Shown: positions 1-12,100 of the stretch, piece after piece
Layout: each line of letters opens with the position of its first letter
Position numbering within the stretch: position 1 is the stretch's first letter
Source of the DNA: Gnomoniopsis sp. IMI 355080
Taxonomy: Eukaryota > Ascomycota > Sordariomycetes > Diaporthales > Gnomoniaceae
DNA: 64,000 nt
Assembly: GCA_027946555.1 (NCBI GenBank)
Contig: JAPEVC010000043.1
Span: forward strand, 62,001 to 126,000
Direction of reading: 5' to 3'
Position numbers and translations under genes: made by a program
Notes under the pieces: model-generated
Database searches by the model: none
The model's input: the letters and a program-made list of their open reading frames with translations, nothing else
What the model was told of the DNA's origin: nothing

Positions 1-1312
1 AAAGTAGCAGAGTCGACACATAAAGTACGGTGTTCGAGCTCAGTTTGAAAAAGGTACCTACAACGAGATTGATGCCTCCCATCTGGTTCATGAACTGCAT
101 TCCGTAGGCCAACAGCACACGCCTACCCGTCTGAACCTCATCTCGCTTGAGCAGCTGCGACCATCGGTACTCCCCATGCTCGCGCTCAATTTTCAGCGTC
201 TCGAGGACTTCATTCTCTTCCTTGCGAATCTTGGGATCGTCCGGCGGCAGATCGTAGACTTTGCAGAGGACCTCCAGTGCCTCGGCACCCTTGCCGTGCG
301 CATAAAGATATCTCGGAGATTCAGGCAGCCCAAAGACAAGGAAGATGACAACCTAAGAGGTCGTTAGCAAGAAAGAAGAAAAATCATTGACAGGGCGGTG
401 GATTGTGTGTAGATTCTCCGTACAAAAGCGAACAAGACCTGGCAGGCGATAGGCAAACGCCATGCGACAGCAGCCGGGCTGGACACAAAACTCATCCCAT
501 AGTCGAACCAGTAAGCAATGACAATGCCGACGCCGACAAATAATGGCTCGGAGGAGACAAGACGCCCTCGTTTGGAGGCTTCACACAGCTCAGACTGATA
601 CATGGGAACGGTGCTCGTTTCGATTCCGGTCCCGATTCCTGTGATGTATCGAGCGATCATGATGTGGGGAACGGAGTATGCACATGCCTACGGAGTGTTA
701 GAAAACCGCTACAGGCTCAAAGATGATTTCCTTGGGGTGGGATCTTTGGTCTCGGGGTGGCTCATGGTGCTCGGTGTCTTTGCGTTGTAGAAAAGGGAAT
801 GGGAGGACTCACTTGTAAAGCGCCACCAACAATGATGAAACCCATCGCTATCCACATTGCTAGTCTACGACCTGTTTTCTCACAAACTGCGAAGGACAAA
901 ATACAGCCTGAAAAGGCTCCAAGATTGTATATTGAAACCTGTGAGAGATAAGTAAGTGGAAGCCGGCTCCCCTTAGCTGGGTGACCTACAATAATTCCCT
1001 CGAGTCCCGAGTCCTATAACATAAGTCAAATCAGCCAACAGTTGTCAAGGTAATGGACAGTGTACAGTGTATGGAACAAACATACAGGGTGGCCAAATTG
1101 ATTGAGCCAGTCTGCATTCCCAACGATGCCTGAGAACACACCCTAATATCGCCCGGTTCAGCTGATGATCGAGAATGCGGTCCACGCATGTACCAGCCAT
1201 ATCCATTGCTACCCACCTGATCGTACCCAAACAGAACAAATGCAAGCTGGCAAGCTATGGTGATGGCCATCCGTAGCCGGAAACCCCGGCCAAACCAACT
1301 TGTTTGAATCAT
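1..1312 (-). CDS. MFS sugar transporter, 3' part cut by window edge
   Basis: Sugar-porter family transporter, expected to move a hexose or related sugar across the plasma membrane. Six exons fit by frame: 1312-1217, 1142-1086, 1013-990, 938-813, 687-424 and 352-62, giving 286 residues. All junctions are phase 0. The gene then enters another intron (GTAGGT donor at 61) and leaves the window. Visible sugar-porter signatures are FVLFGYDQGVFSG in TM1, EKTGRR in the TM2-TM3 loop, the RYITGIGTGIETSTVPMYQ stretch of TM4, and PESPRYLYAHGK after TM6. The last exon stops at the start of the TM7 motif GGINLV. The start is the ATG at 1312; a start further upstream cannot be excluded. The exon at 990-1013 is only 24 nt and encodes DSGLEGII, which joins the TM1 loop correctly to VSIYNLGAFSG. 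Family assignment is secure; the substrate is not predictable. Confidence 0.88.
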
Positions 1313-2389
1313 AATGGTGCTGTATGTACTCTTCTGGTGAAGTTACGAATAGTGTCGACAGCGCATTACGCAAACTGACCAGTCACTGAATATAGGTAGA
1401 CTTGGAAAAAGACTCCTTCCAAAAAACTCGGTCTACCAGCAACGTTTGACATTATTTGGCACCTTGATCTGGTTTTATAGAATCGGTGCACCAGCTGGCG
1501 GACTTGAGGAGAAACGAGCGTCATGTCGTCGCCGGCTTCCTTGATTGGGACTAGCCGACCTAAATAACTTATACAATATCGATCCGGTACCAGGTTGTTA
1601 ATTAGGTAGGGAGGAAGCCCTACGTGATGTTTGATTGGGGCGCATCCCACTTGTTAGCATCTAGCCGAGAAACCGGCAGTCCATGTTTGAATGCTCTGGC
1701 CTGTGCATATTTTTGGGTGGCATCCGGTTTATAACCGAGAATAGATCGAACGAGTCTCGTTAGTAGATGAGTGGAGGCGACCCGCTACGGGACTGTCCCG
1801 GCGACCCAGGGTTTTCGATGGGGGCATCGAGAGTCTCTTCAGCACTTTTGCCAGAACCCAAGAAGTAATTGACCCTGGACCATCGAGCGAGACGCAGGAC
1901 GGAACGAACCCTCCATTCCATGGAAAGTGGTATTCTGAGGAATAAATTAATATGCTCCCGTGCAATAACAATATCTGCCTAGGTAGTCTTTCTGTAATGT
2001 GGTTTCTGGTATGCCATTTCATAGCAATGGCCCTCCCTTCATTCCATTCTGACCATGCATGTCCCATTGACCCCATAGTCCCCCCCCCCCACAAAGCGCT
2101 AGCAGAGACTACAGGGTACAGCCAGGGACGCTGCCCCGCTTCCCCAGATCTCGGTTTTCTGGGGAATCCGCCGAGTATCCACATTCGGCTGCATGAACAA
2201 ACTAGGACCTACTGTACAATCAACATACGGCTATACAACTGCTCACGTCAGTCCATATCTGCTAAGTTTGCGTGTCCACGAGGTTGGAAAAAGGTGTCCA
2301 AAATTCATATCAATCCATTTCGGCCAAATGACGCAAACGAGGGATGCTGCACGTGCTGCTAAAACCTGGAAAAGAGCACGTCAACGGAG

Positions 2390-2407
2390 CACACACACAC
2401 ACACACG
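2390..2407. repeat. (CA)n microsatellite
   Basis: Nine uninterrupted CA units in noncoding DNA. This is a simple repeat that could serve as a polymorphic marker. Confidence 0.9.
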
Positions 2408-3374
2408 CAACACAAAAAGAAAAAGCATAAACAAATGTGACGGTGATGTCTCCAAATAACACAGAACCAGTCATTCGGGCAATCATCTCCAATGGGGAAC
2501 TTGGCCCGACATCCAACAAGACGGGCCGAAGTATGCTCTGAATAATGGCAACGTCCGCGCGCGCTGCTTTTCAATGACAATAGGCCCAAGCTACATATCC
2601 CAAGCTCAGGTGGTCACAATGTTTCTCAGTCAAACATGAGATGACGAAGCAGTCAAAGTGGAGCTACATCATCAATATGGGGCCTCGACGTTGAACGCGA
2701 TGGCCTGGTCTCGACATTTGCCGTTCAGATCGTGCAATGCAGTGCCCGGATCTGCTTCGCCTCGGGTCATAAAGGTGACTCCCGACGCAGCGAGAGCGCG
2801 AGGCAAGCTTCTCATACGTCCTTACTTATTGTTCGACACGTGTGACGAGCTGAACTAACACCGTGGTGAGACGCCCTACTCAAGTACTAAGAGGTCAATA
2901 GCTTAATGCTCTGTTTGATGCCTACTGGCTGATTGGCTTCCAATTGACTTCCAGAAAGAAATCGGGAACAATACATAACCCGAGATATGACTACAGAGTT
3001 GTCTGGGTAGCATTAGCAATGATATGCATATGCACTGGTGACGTACCAGAGTAATATGGAAGGTAGAGATTAATCCAACGTTGAGCCTCAACTTAGCTGC
3101 ACGGGCATAAGTTATGTAATATGCAAGACGGAAGTGTTGGACAAGCACAGGTTCAAAGTGGTCACATTCGGAACTATTTATAGAGATTGAAGGTGTACGA
3201 TTATTCTGGTGCAGCTGGATGCGTTCTTGGACAGTTCCCTCGATCAGCAACACGATCATACCTTCTGTGCAAACCTAGATTTCTTCTGTTCACGAGCACT
3301 CTTTCACATGGATATGGAACTAAGCAGTCATATTGATGGCTTCCCTTGTTGTCTCGGTCATAAATGTGCGTACA

Positions 3375-3395
3375 CGTCGTCGTCGTCGTCGTCGT
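3375..3395. repeat. (CGT)7 trinucleotide repeat
   Basis: Seven tandem CGT units about 85 nt downstream of the stop codon of the carbonic anhydrase gene, probably in its 3' UTR or terminator region. Confidence 0.85.
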
Positions 3396-3480
3396 ACATA
3401 ATATACATCACCACCCCGTCTCTCGAATCCTGTGGACCAGCCGTTCCAATCCAATACGTATCACACTAATCCATTCCTGA

Positions 3481-4317
3481 CTACTCATTGACCCCGTGCC
3501 TCCATACCTCCTGCTCCGCCCTAGCACTATACGTACTTACCCTGAGTATCTCTACCATCTGCTCGTCCGATACAAACAGGATATTTCTCGCCATGAAAAA
3601 CCTAACACCCTCTGTACAAGGCGGACTGGTCAAGCTCCCTTGATAGGTCCAGAACTCAGTGAGGTTGTACACAAGCTGAATAGGCAGCGCGAGCGGCAGC
3701 TCCGTCTCCATCTGCTGATCCGTCTCATTGAAGTGGATGAACGGCCGCGGCATGGCATCGAAGAAGGCATTGACCCGTCCCCCAGGATCAATGCGCGTGG
3801 CGACTACGGCGCGGTGGTGGCCTGCTTCGTCGGAAAAAACATAGTGCAGCTCGGCTTTGCTCCTGTCACCGCCCACCGAGTGGTCGGCGGGAGAGTGGAT
3901 ATGCCAGCCCAAGAGGTAGTTGGTCTCATTATCATAGCTCAACGACGGGAGGGTGTTATACACGCCTTCTTCGTGCAGGAGCGTAAAGGCAGGTCCATAT
4001 CCCCAGTTGTAGAAGTTGCCCTTGTAGAGACCGGCGATGTTGGAGAAGTCCGGAATATGTTTGGTGGACAATCCTTGGTTGAGTGTGAAGCCGATGGGGG
4101 ATTGCTGCGTGCCTGTTTGGCACAACTCGTAAGCTGGGTTGAGCCGACCCCAGTTGAATGAGGCCTCGTATGCCCAGTCATTCTCTTGCGGAGCGCGGGT
4201 CGTGCGATTGCCAGCGAATTGGCGATTGTGTATCTTGGACCCACGCACATAGTTGAGGTGGTCTGAGCAGCCAAAGGCGGTAGAGAGAAGGGCGGCTAGG
4301 GTGATGAAGGAATGCAT
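3481..4317 (-). CDS. secreted alpha-class carbonic anhydrase
   Basis: Interconverts CO2 and bicarbonate with a zinc ion. Intronless, 278 residues from the ATG at 4317; the frame extends upstream only with a GTG, and this ATG opens directly onto a signal peptide (MHSFITLAALLSTAFG). The zinc ligands are visible as His139 and His141 in WHIHSPADH and His158 in AELHYV. The spacing of 17 residues between the second and third His matches bacterial-type alpha enzymes. QQSPI near residue 71 and the family hallmark SPPCTEG near the C-terminus are also present. C66 and the Cys of SPPC probably form the structural disulfide. Several N-x-T/S sites agree with secretion. The likely role is pH or CO2 handling at the cell surface. 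Most fungal carbonic anhydrases are of the beta class, so an alpha enzyme is an accessory. Recognition is confident. Confidence 0.92.
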   Translation of the reverse strand: MHSFITLAALLSTAFGCSDHLNYVRGSKIHNRQFAGNRTTRAPQENDWAYEASFNWGRLNPAYELCQTGTQQSPIGFTLNQGLSTKHIPDFSNIAGLYKGNFYNWGYGPAFTLLHEEGVYNTLPSLSYDNETNYLLGWHIHSPADHSVGGDRSKAELHYVFSDEAGHHRAVVATRIDPGGRVNAFFDAMPRPFIHFNETDQQMETELPLALPIQLVYNLTEFWTYQGSLTSPPCTEGVRFFMARNILFVSDEQMVEILRVSTYSARAEQEVWRHGVNE

Positions 4318-6216
4318 GTTGAACCACTGGATTCTTGAACGGCCCACAAAGACGTTACTTCCGACTACGAGAACTTGTGGACGAGGGAAGCAAGACTCAA
4401 GTCATGAAGATCCATTACGAGGAAAGGCCGAGTCTTTAATGACCATTTCTTCAAGACAAGACATGACGCCGTGAAATTTGATGAGCACATAGCGAGGGAT
4501 CAAGCCGTAGCCAGTGGTTGGCAGTGGCAGTGAATCCGGTGATTATTCACGTTAGAAAAGTTAAGGAAGTGAATGTAATTCTTGGCGAAGTGCTGGGCAA
4601 ATGCTCGCAGGTCTCCAAATCTTGGGAATTGGTGAGAATGGTCACAAGGCGTCGAGAGCCAAGGATTTGGTAAGCTTGGTGAAAGGCATAGGCCGGCAAG
4701 CAATGAGCACGTATCCGGTGGTGTCGTCGCGAAGACGAGGACCCACCAGCGGAGATTCATGGAAAATGTGCGGCCGCCTTGGCACGCCTTAGCAACACAT
4801 CAAAGCTGACCAGTTGACCTTGAACGGGGCCGTGAGACTACCGCACGTCCAAAGGGTCGTGCGAATGTCTCTGAGTGAGGACTACCCACTATGGTAGTGA
4901 TGGCAGGGTGTATTTCTGGTGGGAATAGCCACGAGGCAACATGTGCGAGTGTAATGCTGCACGACAGCTGTCAACATGGCCCGGGCAGGGTTTTAGTATT
5001 CGACTAGGAAGTAATATGACCAATGTTGAGTCTAAGATACTACCTGCTACTGCAAGTCATCTACAAGAGCCGCAGTCTTGCCGATACTAGTACCCTGTGG
5101 ATAAAATACCAAGTATGCGGTATTGAGTTTCTGCCGCCGAGCACGTGCTTGCAGTTCATTTTTGTTCCCCGTACAATCGGGAGAATTCTATCCAAATCGC
5201 GTAGCGAGGATCGACAGACCGGATCGACGGAGTGATTGTATCTGTATTGGATTATCACGGCAATTGATTGTTCACTCGCAGCCTGCGAGTATTCATGACC
5301 AGCGCCGGTCACAGAGCTCTCTCGAGGCAATTTGCTATGGAATCGATATGCTGATTTGGAATCGAAGCAGGAAGGTTTTGTACCAAGTAACCGCTAGGCC
5401 GTTCTTGAACGATCAATTATGATCCCGCCCGTGTCAGGACTCCCCCATCGGGAGTACTAGGTACCTGTGGTTTCCGAAGAACGTAGACTTGCCTCGTAGA
5501 TTGAAGAATTTTGATTGGATGGTAGTAATCAGTAGTGACTGGTTGGGATTCCGAAGCGAAGGACAGTTTCCAGTTAAGGAAGGGCGTTGCATATTTAAAA
5601 TCTAAAGATCCCTTCTCTACTTGAGTACTTGGGTACCAGATTGACTATGTGAAGTGAGTGACATCAATTTTCCACTATCTACTCTATTTTATAAGTTTTA
5701 TATCAGTTTAGGGTAATGTATGTACATACCTGTGTCCAGGACATCAAGTTGGGAGGAAATTGACAGTCTTTACCAGAACAAGGCACAGTATTTCATTCAA
5801 TTAGTATTTCCTCTGCTGATGGGATGATACCACCTTCGAACAATGCTACATCATTTTCCGAACCTTGAAATAAAGTCACGCTGCCAGTACACCTTCCACC
5901 TAGAATAAAGCCAAGCTGAAAAGCCAAGACCAGGTCTTAGTTCGGACCTAAACTTTATTTCGGACCACTGAACCTTATGCTTCATCGGCAGCAGAAGTTT
6001 GCCCGTAGAGGTTTCACTTTATACGCATACGGTAGAAGCACAAAATAAATGGCATATGCGTCCGTCTGCCTTACCTCGTGCAAATGGCCCGGGGGTTAGC
6101 TATCCCACCGGCTGATGATTTCTCGCTTCGATTTGTACCAATTGCTAATTGCGTGCACTGCGTTTGGCGAGGAAAAATAGCACAATCTCGCGCCTACACA
6201 GAAACATTGGGTGGAC
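4318..6216. other. intergenic between carbonic anhydrase and TRI12-type MFS gene
   Basis: The region between two divergently transcribed genes. No open frame has recognisable content. It must hold both promoters; no clear TATA element or repeat could be assigned. Confidence 0.6.
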
Positions 6217-8397
6217 ATGGCCGACTACGTTGGACGAGGCTACGGCGGCAACGGGCGAAAGCCTCCAAAGTCTTCGTCGCACAAAATGGAACAGATCAGA
6301 ATGACCGAATACAGGAAGGACTCTACTCATGTGAAGACTATGGCAGGTATAGAAGTGGATGATGAACCGGAACCCCATGTTTCGTTGAGCACGATCATGG
6401 CCGTTTTTGTAAGTCCATATATATATCTTGGCGCACAATGACAAGAAGCCCAAGCAAATCAACTGACCATAATACCAGTTCATGGGCCTTTCGTACGTTC
6501 CTGCGATTTCCGCCGGCCTGCTTTTACCTACAGGCATTTTACAACAGATAGGCCAAGAACTAGGCGACACGGAAAACATCATCTGGATCCCCGGCGGCTG
6601 GTCCGTGGCATCAGCTGTGGCCTTTTCGATTGCTGGTGGTGTGTCTGACATCTTCGGCCGGAGATGGGTACTCATGTCGGGTCAAATCATGACTCTCGTG
6701 GGTGGTATCGTTGGGGCCACGGCTGATTCCACACTTCATGTGGCCGCTGGGACTACCATTATAGGCTTTGGTGCTGGCGTCATCTTCGTTGGCTATCCAG
6801 GTGAGCTGTCCCATCCTGACGTATAAGATACATATCGGCATACAGAACTTCCCCTTCTCAACTACTTGTTCAATGATATAGTTACTGACATCAAGCACTA
6901 CAATAAAGGGATCTCCGAGATATTGCCCAACAAATATCGAGGTATAGGGCTTGGCTGGACCGAGTTTTGCATCGGAATCCCTTGGGGGTCGCTCAGTGTC
7001 TATATCGCCACGTTGCTTTTGGTTCATGCCACCTGGAGATGGACATACTACATCGTCATCATCTATTCCGTGGTCTGCGTCCTCGGAACATTCGTCTTCT
7101 ACTTCCCACCGTCCCGTCCCCAACACGACGTAAGTGCCTACCTCCCCAACAGCAGCCAAAGTGCCACATGTTCTAGGCTGGCAAGAAACGCGCTGACACT
7201 GTAAATCAGTACGAAAAATCGCGATGGGATGAAGTCAAGGAGCTTGACTTCATCGGGCTTTTGTTGTTTGGTTTCGGTCTCGTCTTATTCCTCATCGGAA
7301 TGACCGATTTGGGCCACGCCAACTTTTCAACCACAAGGGTCGCCGCGACTACTAGTACTGGTGCTGTTTTGTTCATAGCCAGCTTCGTGTAAGTCTACAA
7401 CCTCAGCTCGAGATGGTAAAGGATGACAACAAGTCGCGCATGTCTCGAATCTACTCTCCACCAGCTCATCCAGCTGCCTAGCAAACACTGACACTCTTAC
7501 GCATACAGCTACGACTTCACTATGGCCAAGAACCCTATCTTCCCTTTTCATCTCTTTGCCATGTTCCGCGAGTTCACCGTTTACCTGGTAGTACTCTTTA
7601 TTTCCGGCATGGTGTGGCAGGCCATAACGACTCTTGCACCACAGGGTTTACTCTTCATGTTCACCAACGACCCAATCGAAATCGGCAAGGTAATGATACC
7701 ATCTACCATGGCAGGCATCCTAGGCGGCTGGGTGATGCCGAGCTTCGTTCACATTTTCAAACACATCAAGTACCAGATCATCTTCGCCCTGGTCATGCAG
7801 ACAACTTTCACCGGGGCCTACGCCGCTGTCGTGCCAACCAACAGATGGGCCTGGACCATCATGCAGCTCTTTGGCCAGAGCTGCTTCACCTGGGTCACGA
7901 CGTTGTCGTACGTCGCCTCGGGCCTGTTCGTACCAGTGGAGGAGCTTGGTGTGAGTGCTGGTCTGCTCGGGACATTTCGATCAGCCGGAGGCTCCGTTGG
8001 CAATGCAGTGTTCTCGACCATCTTGACAGCAGTCGTCAACAAGAATCTGGGTAACAATATTGCTGCCGCCGCCATTGGGGCCGGGTTCAATCCAACTAAT
8101 ATTGGCGCTCTCATCCCCGCCGTCATTCAGAACGCAGTGGGTGTGCCGATGGCTTTCACCGGCGTACCGGGTGTCACACCTGCAGTCATGTCTGCCACCA
8201 GCATGGCGTTCAAGGAAAGTTACGCCACAGCGTTCCGCATGGTCTTTTACTCGACCATCCCGTTCGGTCTTTTGGCTGTGGGGATCGCGTTCTGTATCAA
8301 GGACGCAAGCCACCTCCTCAACAACCAGGTAGCGGTGAAGCAGGAGAGGGAAGTGCTCGATGGCGGCCGTGCTACTAAGGGCGCATACCCCATCTAG
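6217..8397 (+). CDS. TRI12-family MFS transporter (14 TM, DHA14-like)
   Basis: Plasma-membrane exporter or siderophore-type transporter of the fungal TRI12 branch of the major facilitator superfamily. Five exons fit: 6217-6408, 6479-6800, 6909-7129, 7210-7388 and 7509-8397, giving 600 residues. Visible landmarks are a cytosolic N-terminal tail of about 60 residues; SDIFGRRWVLMSGQ, the MFS loop 2-3 motif; SEILPNKYRGIGLGWTEF, characteristic of this family; and a long C-terminal exon with the later membrane segments and the motif VEELGVSAGLLGTFRSAGGS. Exon 3 is placed at 6909 because only this acceptor joins GYPG to ISEILPNKYRG. The ATG at 6217 is the first in frame. The family is named after a trichothecene efflux pump, but most members are generic drug or siderophore transporters. 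No biosynthetic cluster surrounds this gene, so a toxin link is not implied. The substrate is unknown. Confidence 0.88.
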
Positions 8398-9169
8398 TAT
8401 GTCAAGGCATTATGGCTAGTTAAGGTGCATCAACTGCATGTGGATGACTGAATGAAGACAGTAAATAGTGTGGCTGGCCACAAATTTCTCACAGACGGTT
8501 GTTGCAAAGTCCTCAAGTTATGTTTTGGCTTTGACCAAACTCATTTTGGGTACACATCGACCTGCACCCAGCCGCTGTTTGCATTGGACCTATCTCTTCC
8601 TCCGGATGTGAAGAGGATGCTCATCATCATTGTTTAAGTAGCTAGGGTGTAAATGCAGCATGGTTATAATTGACAAATCAGCATTATTTTCACAGTCATC
8701 ACTGCGGTGGAACTTGTTTTTCATTTGCTGAGTGATCCATACTATCAGAGCATGTGCACAAAGCAAAGCCGAGGGAAACTGTATGTATACACATCCGAAT
8801 CTTACACACAGCTACTGAGGTCCTCCTCGGATTTCATAGCCATTGTAATCCTAAGCTCTCCAGGTTTTCACCCAACTGTCCGTTCGTCAACACCCTTCTT
8901 CAAGTAAAATGTCTTAGCTCTAATTCACTGGAATCTATGCAGAGTGTCCTGAAGTGGGTGTAGAAAGAATCAGTCCATACGAGAAAGAATAGAGCAATGA
9001 TTTCGAGCTGCTAAGGTAAGCTATATGTGCTGCCAGCTTCAACCTTAGTCCTTCCTGACTGTGTGTTCCTTACTCATTCTTCACCACCGCCAATCTGACC
9101 AGACTTTTGCATACTATAAGACTTTCCATCCCCATACTAGTATACAGTGAAATTATAAGTAGACACAGC
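8398..9169. other. convergent intergenic region
   Basis: The space between the 3' ends of the MFS gene and ams1. No coding or structural feature recognised; it should contain the two polyadenylation regions. Confidence 0.6.
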
Positions 9170-12100
9170 TTAAAGCTGCAGACGGAATGTCGCAACTTCA
9201 AAAGGCCTTAGGGTGATAGGATAGTCACCATCGCTGTTCTTTTGCAACTGGGGCTCATGAGGGAGCTCATCCTCCAGAATGTTAACCTTGGTAACCTTCT
9301 TCACGTCCCAAGTCGAGCTGATGGCTGTGCGCGAGCGGCCACCAAGCGACTCATACACGCGCACAATTACACTCTTACCCTTGCGTACGGGCAGGTCGCC
9401 GCGGGTAACATCCTCGTCATCCTCACCACGCTTGACACAGTCCAGAATGACGGCAGGGTCACCGACCAGTTTGACAGGGCTGTCAAAGGTCGCAGCTGTG
9501 TGGTGGTGCGGCTTTCGGACGAGCGTGACATCGGCACCGAATTCGTATCCTGCGCGGACGGTGGTGGGGCCCAAGGGACCCTCGTGAGGCAGTATGGCGT
9601 ACTTGATCTTGTGGTGACCCATGTCGGCATGGGCATCGGGTGCCTTGGGAGCGCGAAGCAGAGACAGGCGCATAAGGTTCCCGGCGGTGGCGAAACCATA
9701 CTTGCTGTCGTTGAGGATGGAGACGCCGTAGTTCGACTCGGATAAGTCAGCAAACTTGTGGCAGCAGACCTCAAATTTGGCCATATCCCAGTCCGTGTTG
9801 TAGTGAGTGGGTCGCTTGACATAGCCGTACTGGACCTCGTAGTTTGCCTCGGTGTTGCGGATATCTACGGGGAATTCAACCTTCAGGAACTTCAGGTCCT
9901 CCTGCCACTCGACCTCAGTCGCCACTTCAACAAAGGAAGTTTGCCCCTTGAGGGCAGCACTCAGAGAGATTGTGGATGTCAGATGACTCTTCTCGCTGAT
10001 TTTGACCCGGCTGGTGACAGCCACGCGGAACGGCTTGTTCTCGCTGATTTGGGTGTCCGCGACTGTAAGCTCCTTACGGGTATCGAGATGGTACACCTCC
10101 ACATCCCATGCCTGCCAGTACAGAGGCTTGTCATCAAAGACGACGAATTGGTTTGCCTTGCCGCCAGGAGCGATGATCTCGCGGTCGGCCTTGCGATCGT
10201 AGACGGAGGTGATCAAGCCGTTGGAGACCTGGACCTTGAGCTGGTCATTTTGCATGACGAAGACGCCCTTGGAGACCTCCTGGATAGTCACAACAGTGCC
10301 TTCAGTGGTGGAGGCTTCGAAAGGCTTCAAGTCGAGGATTGGTCCGTCACCAGAGGCAATAGCACACTCGCCATCGCCGAGTTCTACAAGCCTCTTGCGG
10401 GGCCAAAACAGCGAGTTGAGAACCGCACCCTCCTGCGCGGTTGTCGTGTCAACTTGAGTCATTCCGATCGCCGCAGACGCTTCCTTGACCAGCTCCTTGC
10501 CTGTCTCCCAGACCTTAGCGTACAACTGTGAGATTGTTAGCACATTGCCTCGATTGAATGAGGTGGCAAGAAGTCTAAAGAGGTCTTTCTGCTTCTACTC
10601 ACCTTGTCTGAATCATCATAGCACATCTCAATGCAACTGCCGGGCAGACAGTCGTGGAACTGACAAAGCAAGACATTTTCCCACATCCCGTCAATTTTCG
10701 CCGTAGGATACTTGTAGTCACTGTTGGATAGGGAGGCAAGAGTAGCCCAGTATTCCACGCTTCTCAAAAGGAACTCAGAAGCACGATTGTTGCGCTTGTT
10801 GTTGCTCTGGGTGGTGTAAGTGCCGCGATGCAGCTCAAAGTAGAGCTCACCATACCAGGTGACAAATTTGTCGTGCTTTGGGATTAGCTTGTCAAAGAAG
10901 TCATCGACAGAGTCGCCCATGTGAACACGGGGCGCAGCAGCAGTCCCTACGGTGTCAGCCATACCGCGGAACCGTCGAAGCTTCTCAATTTCCTCAACAA
11001 GAGGACCGCCACCACCATCACCTCTGCCGAAAACGAGGAGCGAAGTCTGGTCCTGGTCCATAGATTTATGCTGAGTGATGCTCCGCTTCACATCCCCGAA
11101 ATGTGCTGCAGAAGTGTAGGTCTCGGCAGGAGGCATATGGCAGATGACCTGAGAGCCATCAAGGGCGACCCAGTTGAAAGTCGTGTGAGGGAAGTTGTTG
11201 ATATTGTTCCAGCTCAATTTCTGAGTCAAGAAACGATCCATGCCGGCAAGGCGGCAGATTTGTGGAAGCTGAGCCGAATAGCCGAAGGTATCAGGGAGCC
11301 AAAAGGTCTGGGAACGCATTCCAAAGTTCTTCTCGAAAAAGCGCTGACCGTAGAGGAATTGGCGCACAAGAGACTCTCCACTCGGCATGTTCGTGTCGTG
11401 CTCAACCCAGCTGCCTCCAATGGGGTGAAATTGGCCAGATCTGACTTTCTCCTTGACGCGATCAAAGACATAAGGGTAGTCTTCCTTTAGCCATTTGTAC
11501 TGCTGAGCCTGGGAGCAGGCAAAGTTGAGCTCAGGATATTGCTCCATGAGGTTGCACTGGTCAGTCCAAGATCTGGCTACCTTGCGTCTGGTCTCAGCCC
11601 AAGGCCATAGCCAGCAAGTATCTATATGGCAGTGACCAATGCCGTAAACCATTGGCTCTGTGCCACTCTTGTAGACATCTGCAGAATCAACGTTGTTGCC
11701 GAGAAACTTTTTACCAATCTCTCGGGCCTTCAGCACCGAGCTTTTGTCGTTGACATCGATGGCGTTGATCATGTCCGTCACAACGCTTAAAGCTACGTGC
11801 TGCTCTGGGCCGTTTTGGGGGAGTTCTCGGGCAGCGTCGCCGATGGTCCATAGGTCGATATAGAGCTGACGAGCCTGAACATTGACAGCAACAATCTCGG
11901 CCCTGTTGAGGGTATACGTCTTGTTCTCATCTGGGGGAGAAATGCCGTTGGTATTGCCGAACATGGCGTTGCAAGCCGCCTCGATGTAGAATGTGTGCTC
12001 TTTACCGTCGCGGTAGGAATCGGGTACGATCCATTCGGGGCGTTCGCCTCCGCTGAAACCCTGCTTTAGGTGACCCTCTTCGGTGTAGACCATGCCCTCA

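Larger units (their letters stand above)
1313..3480. other. intergenic, no supported gene
   Basis: This lies upstream of the sugar transporter and downstream of the carbonic anhydrase. Open frames are short, lack domain signatures and do not join through plausible splice sites. It contains a C10 run near 2081, a CA microsatellite and a GTC trinucleotide repeat. Some of it should be the sugar transporter promoter, but I see no convincing core element. Confidence 0.6.

Noticed and set aside
1729..2184. 151-codon minus-strand frame upstream of the sugar transporter
   Set aside because: Composition is irregular, no recognisable motif, and it includes reading through a C10/G10 run.
9758..10531. 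257-codon plus-strand frame opposite ams1
   Set aside because: Antisense shadow of exon 3 of the mannosidase; no domain.
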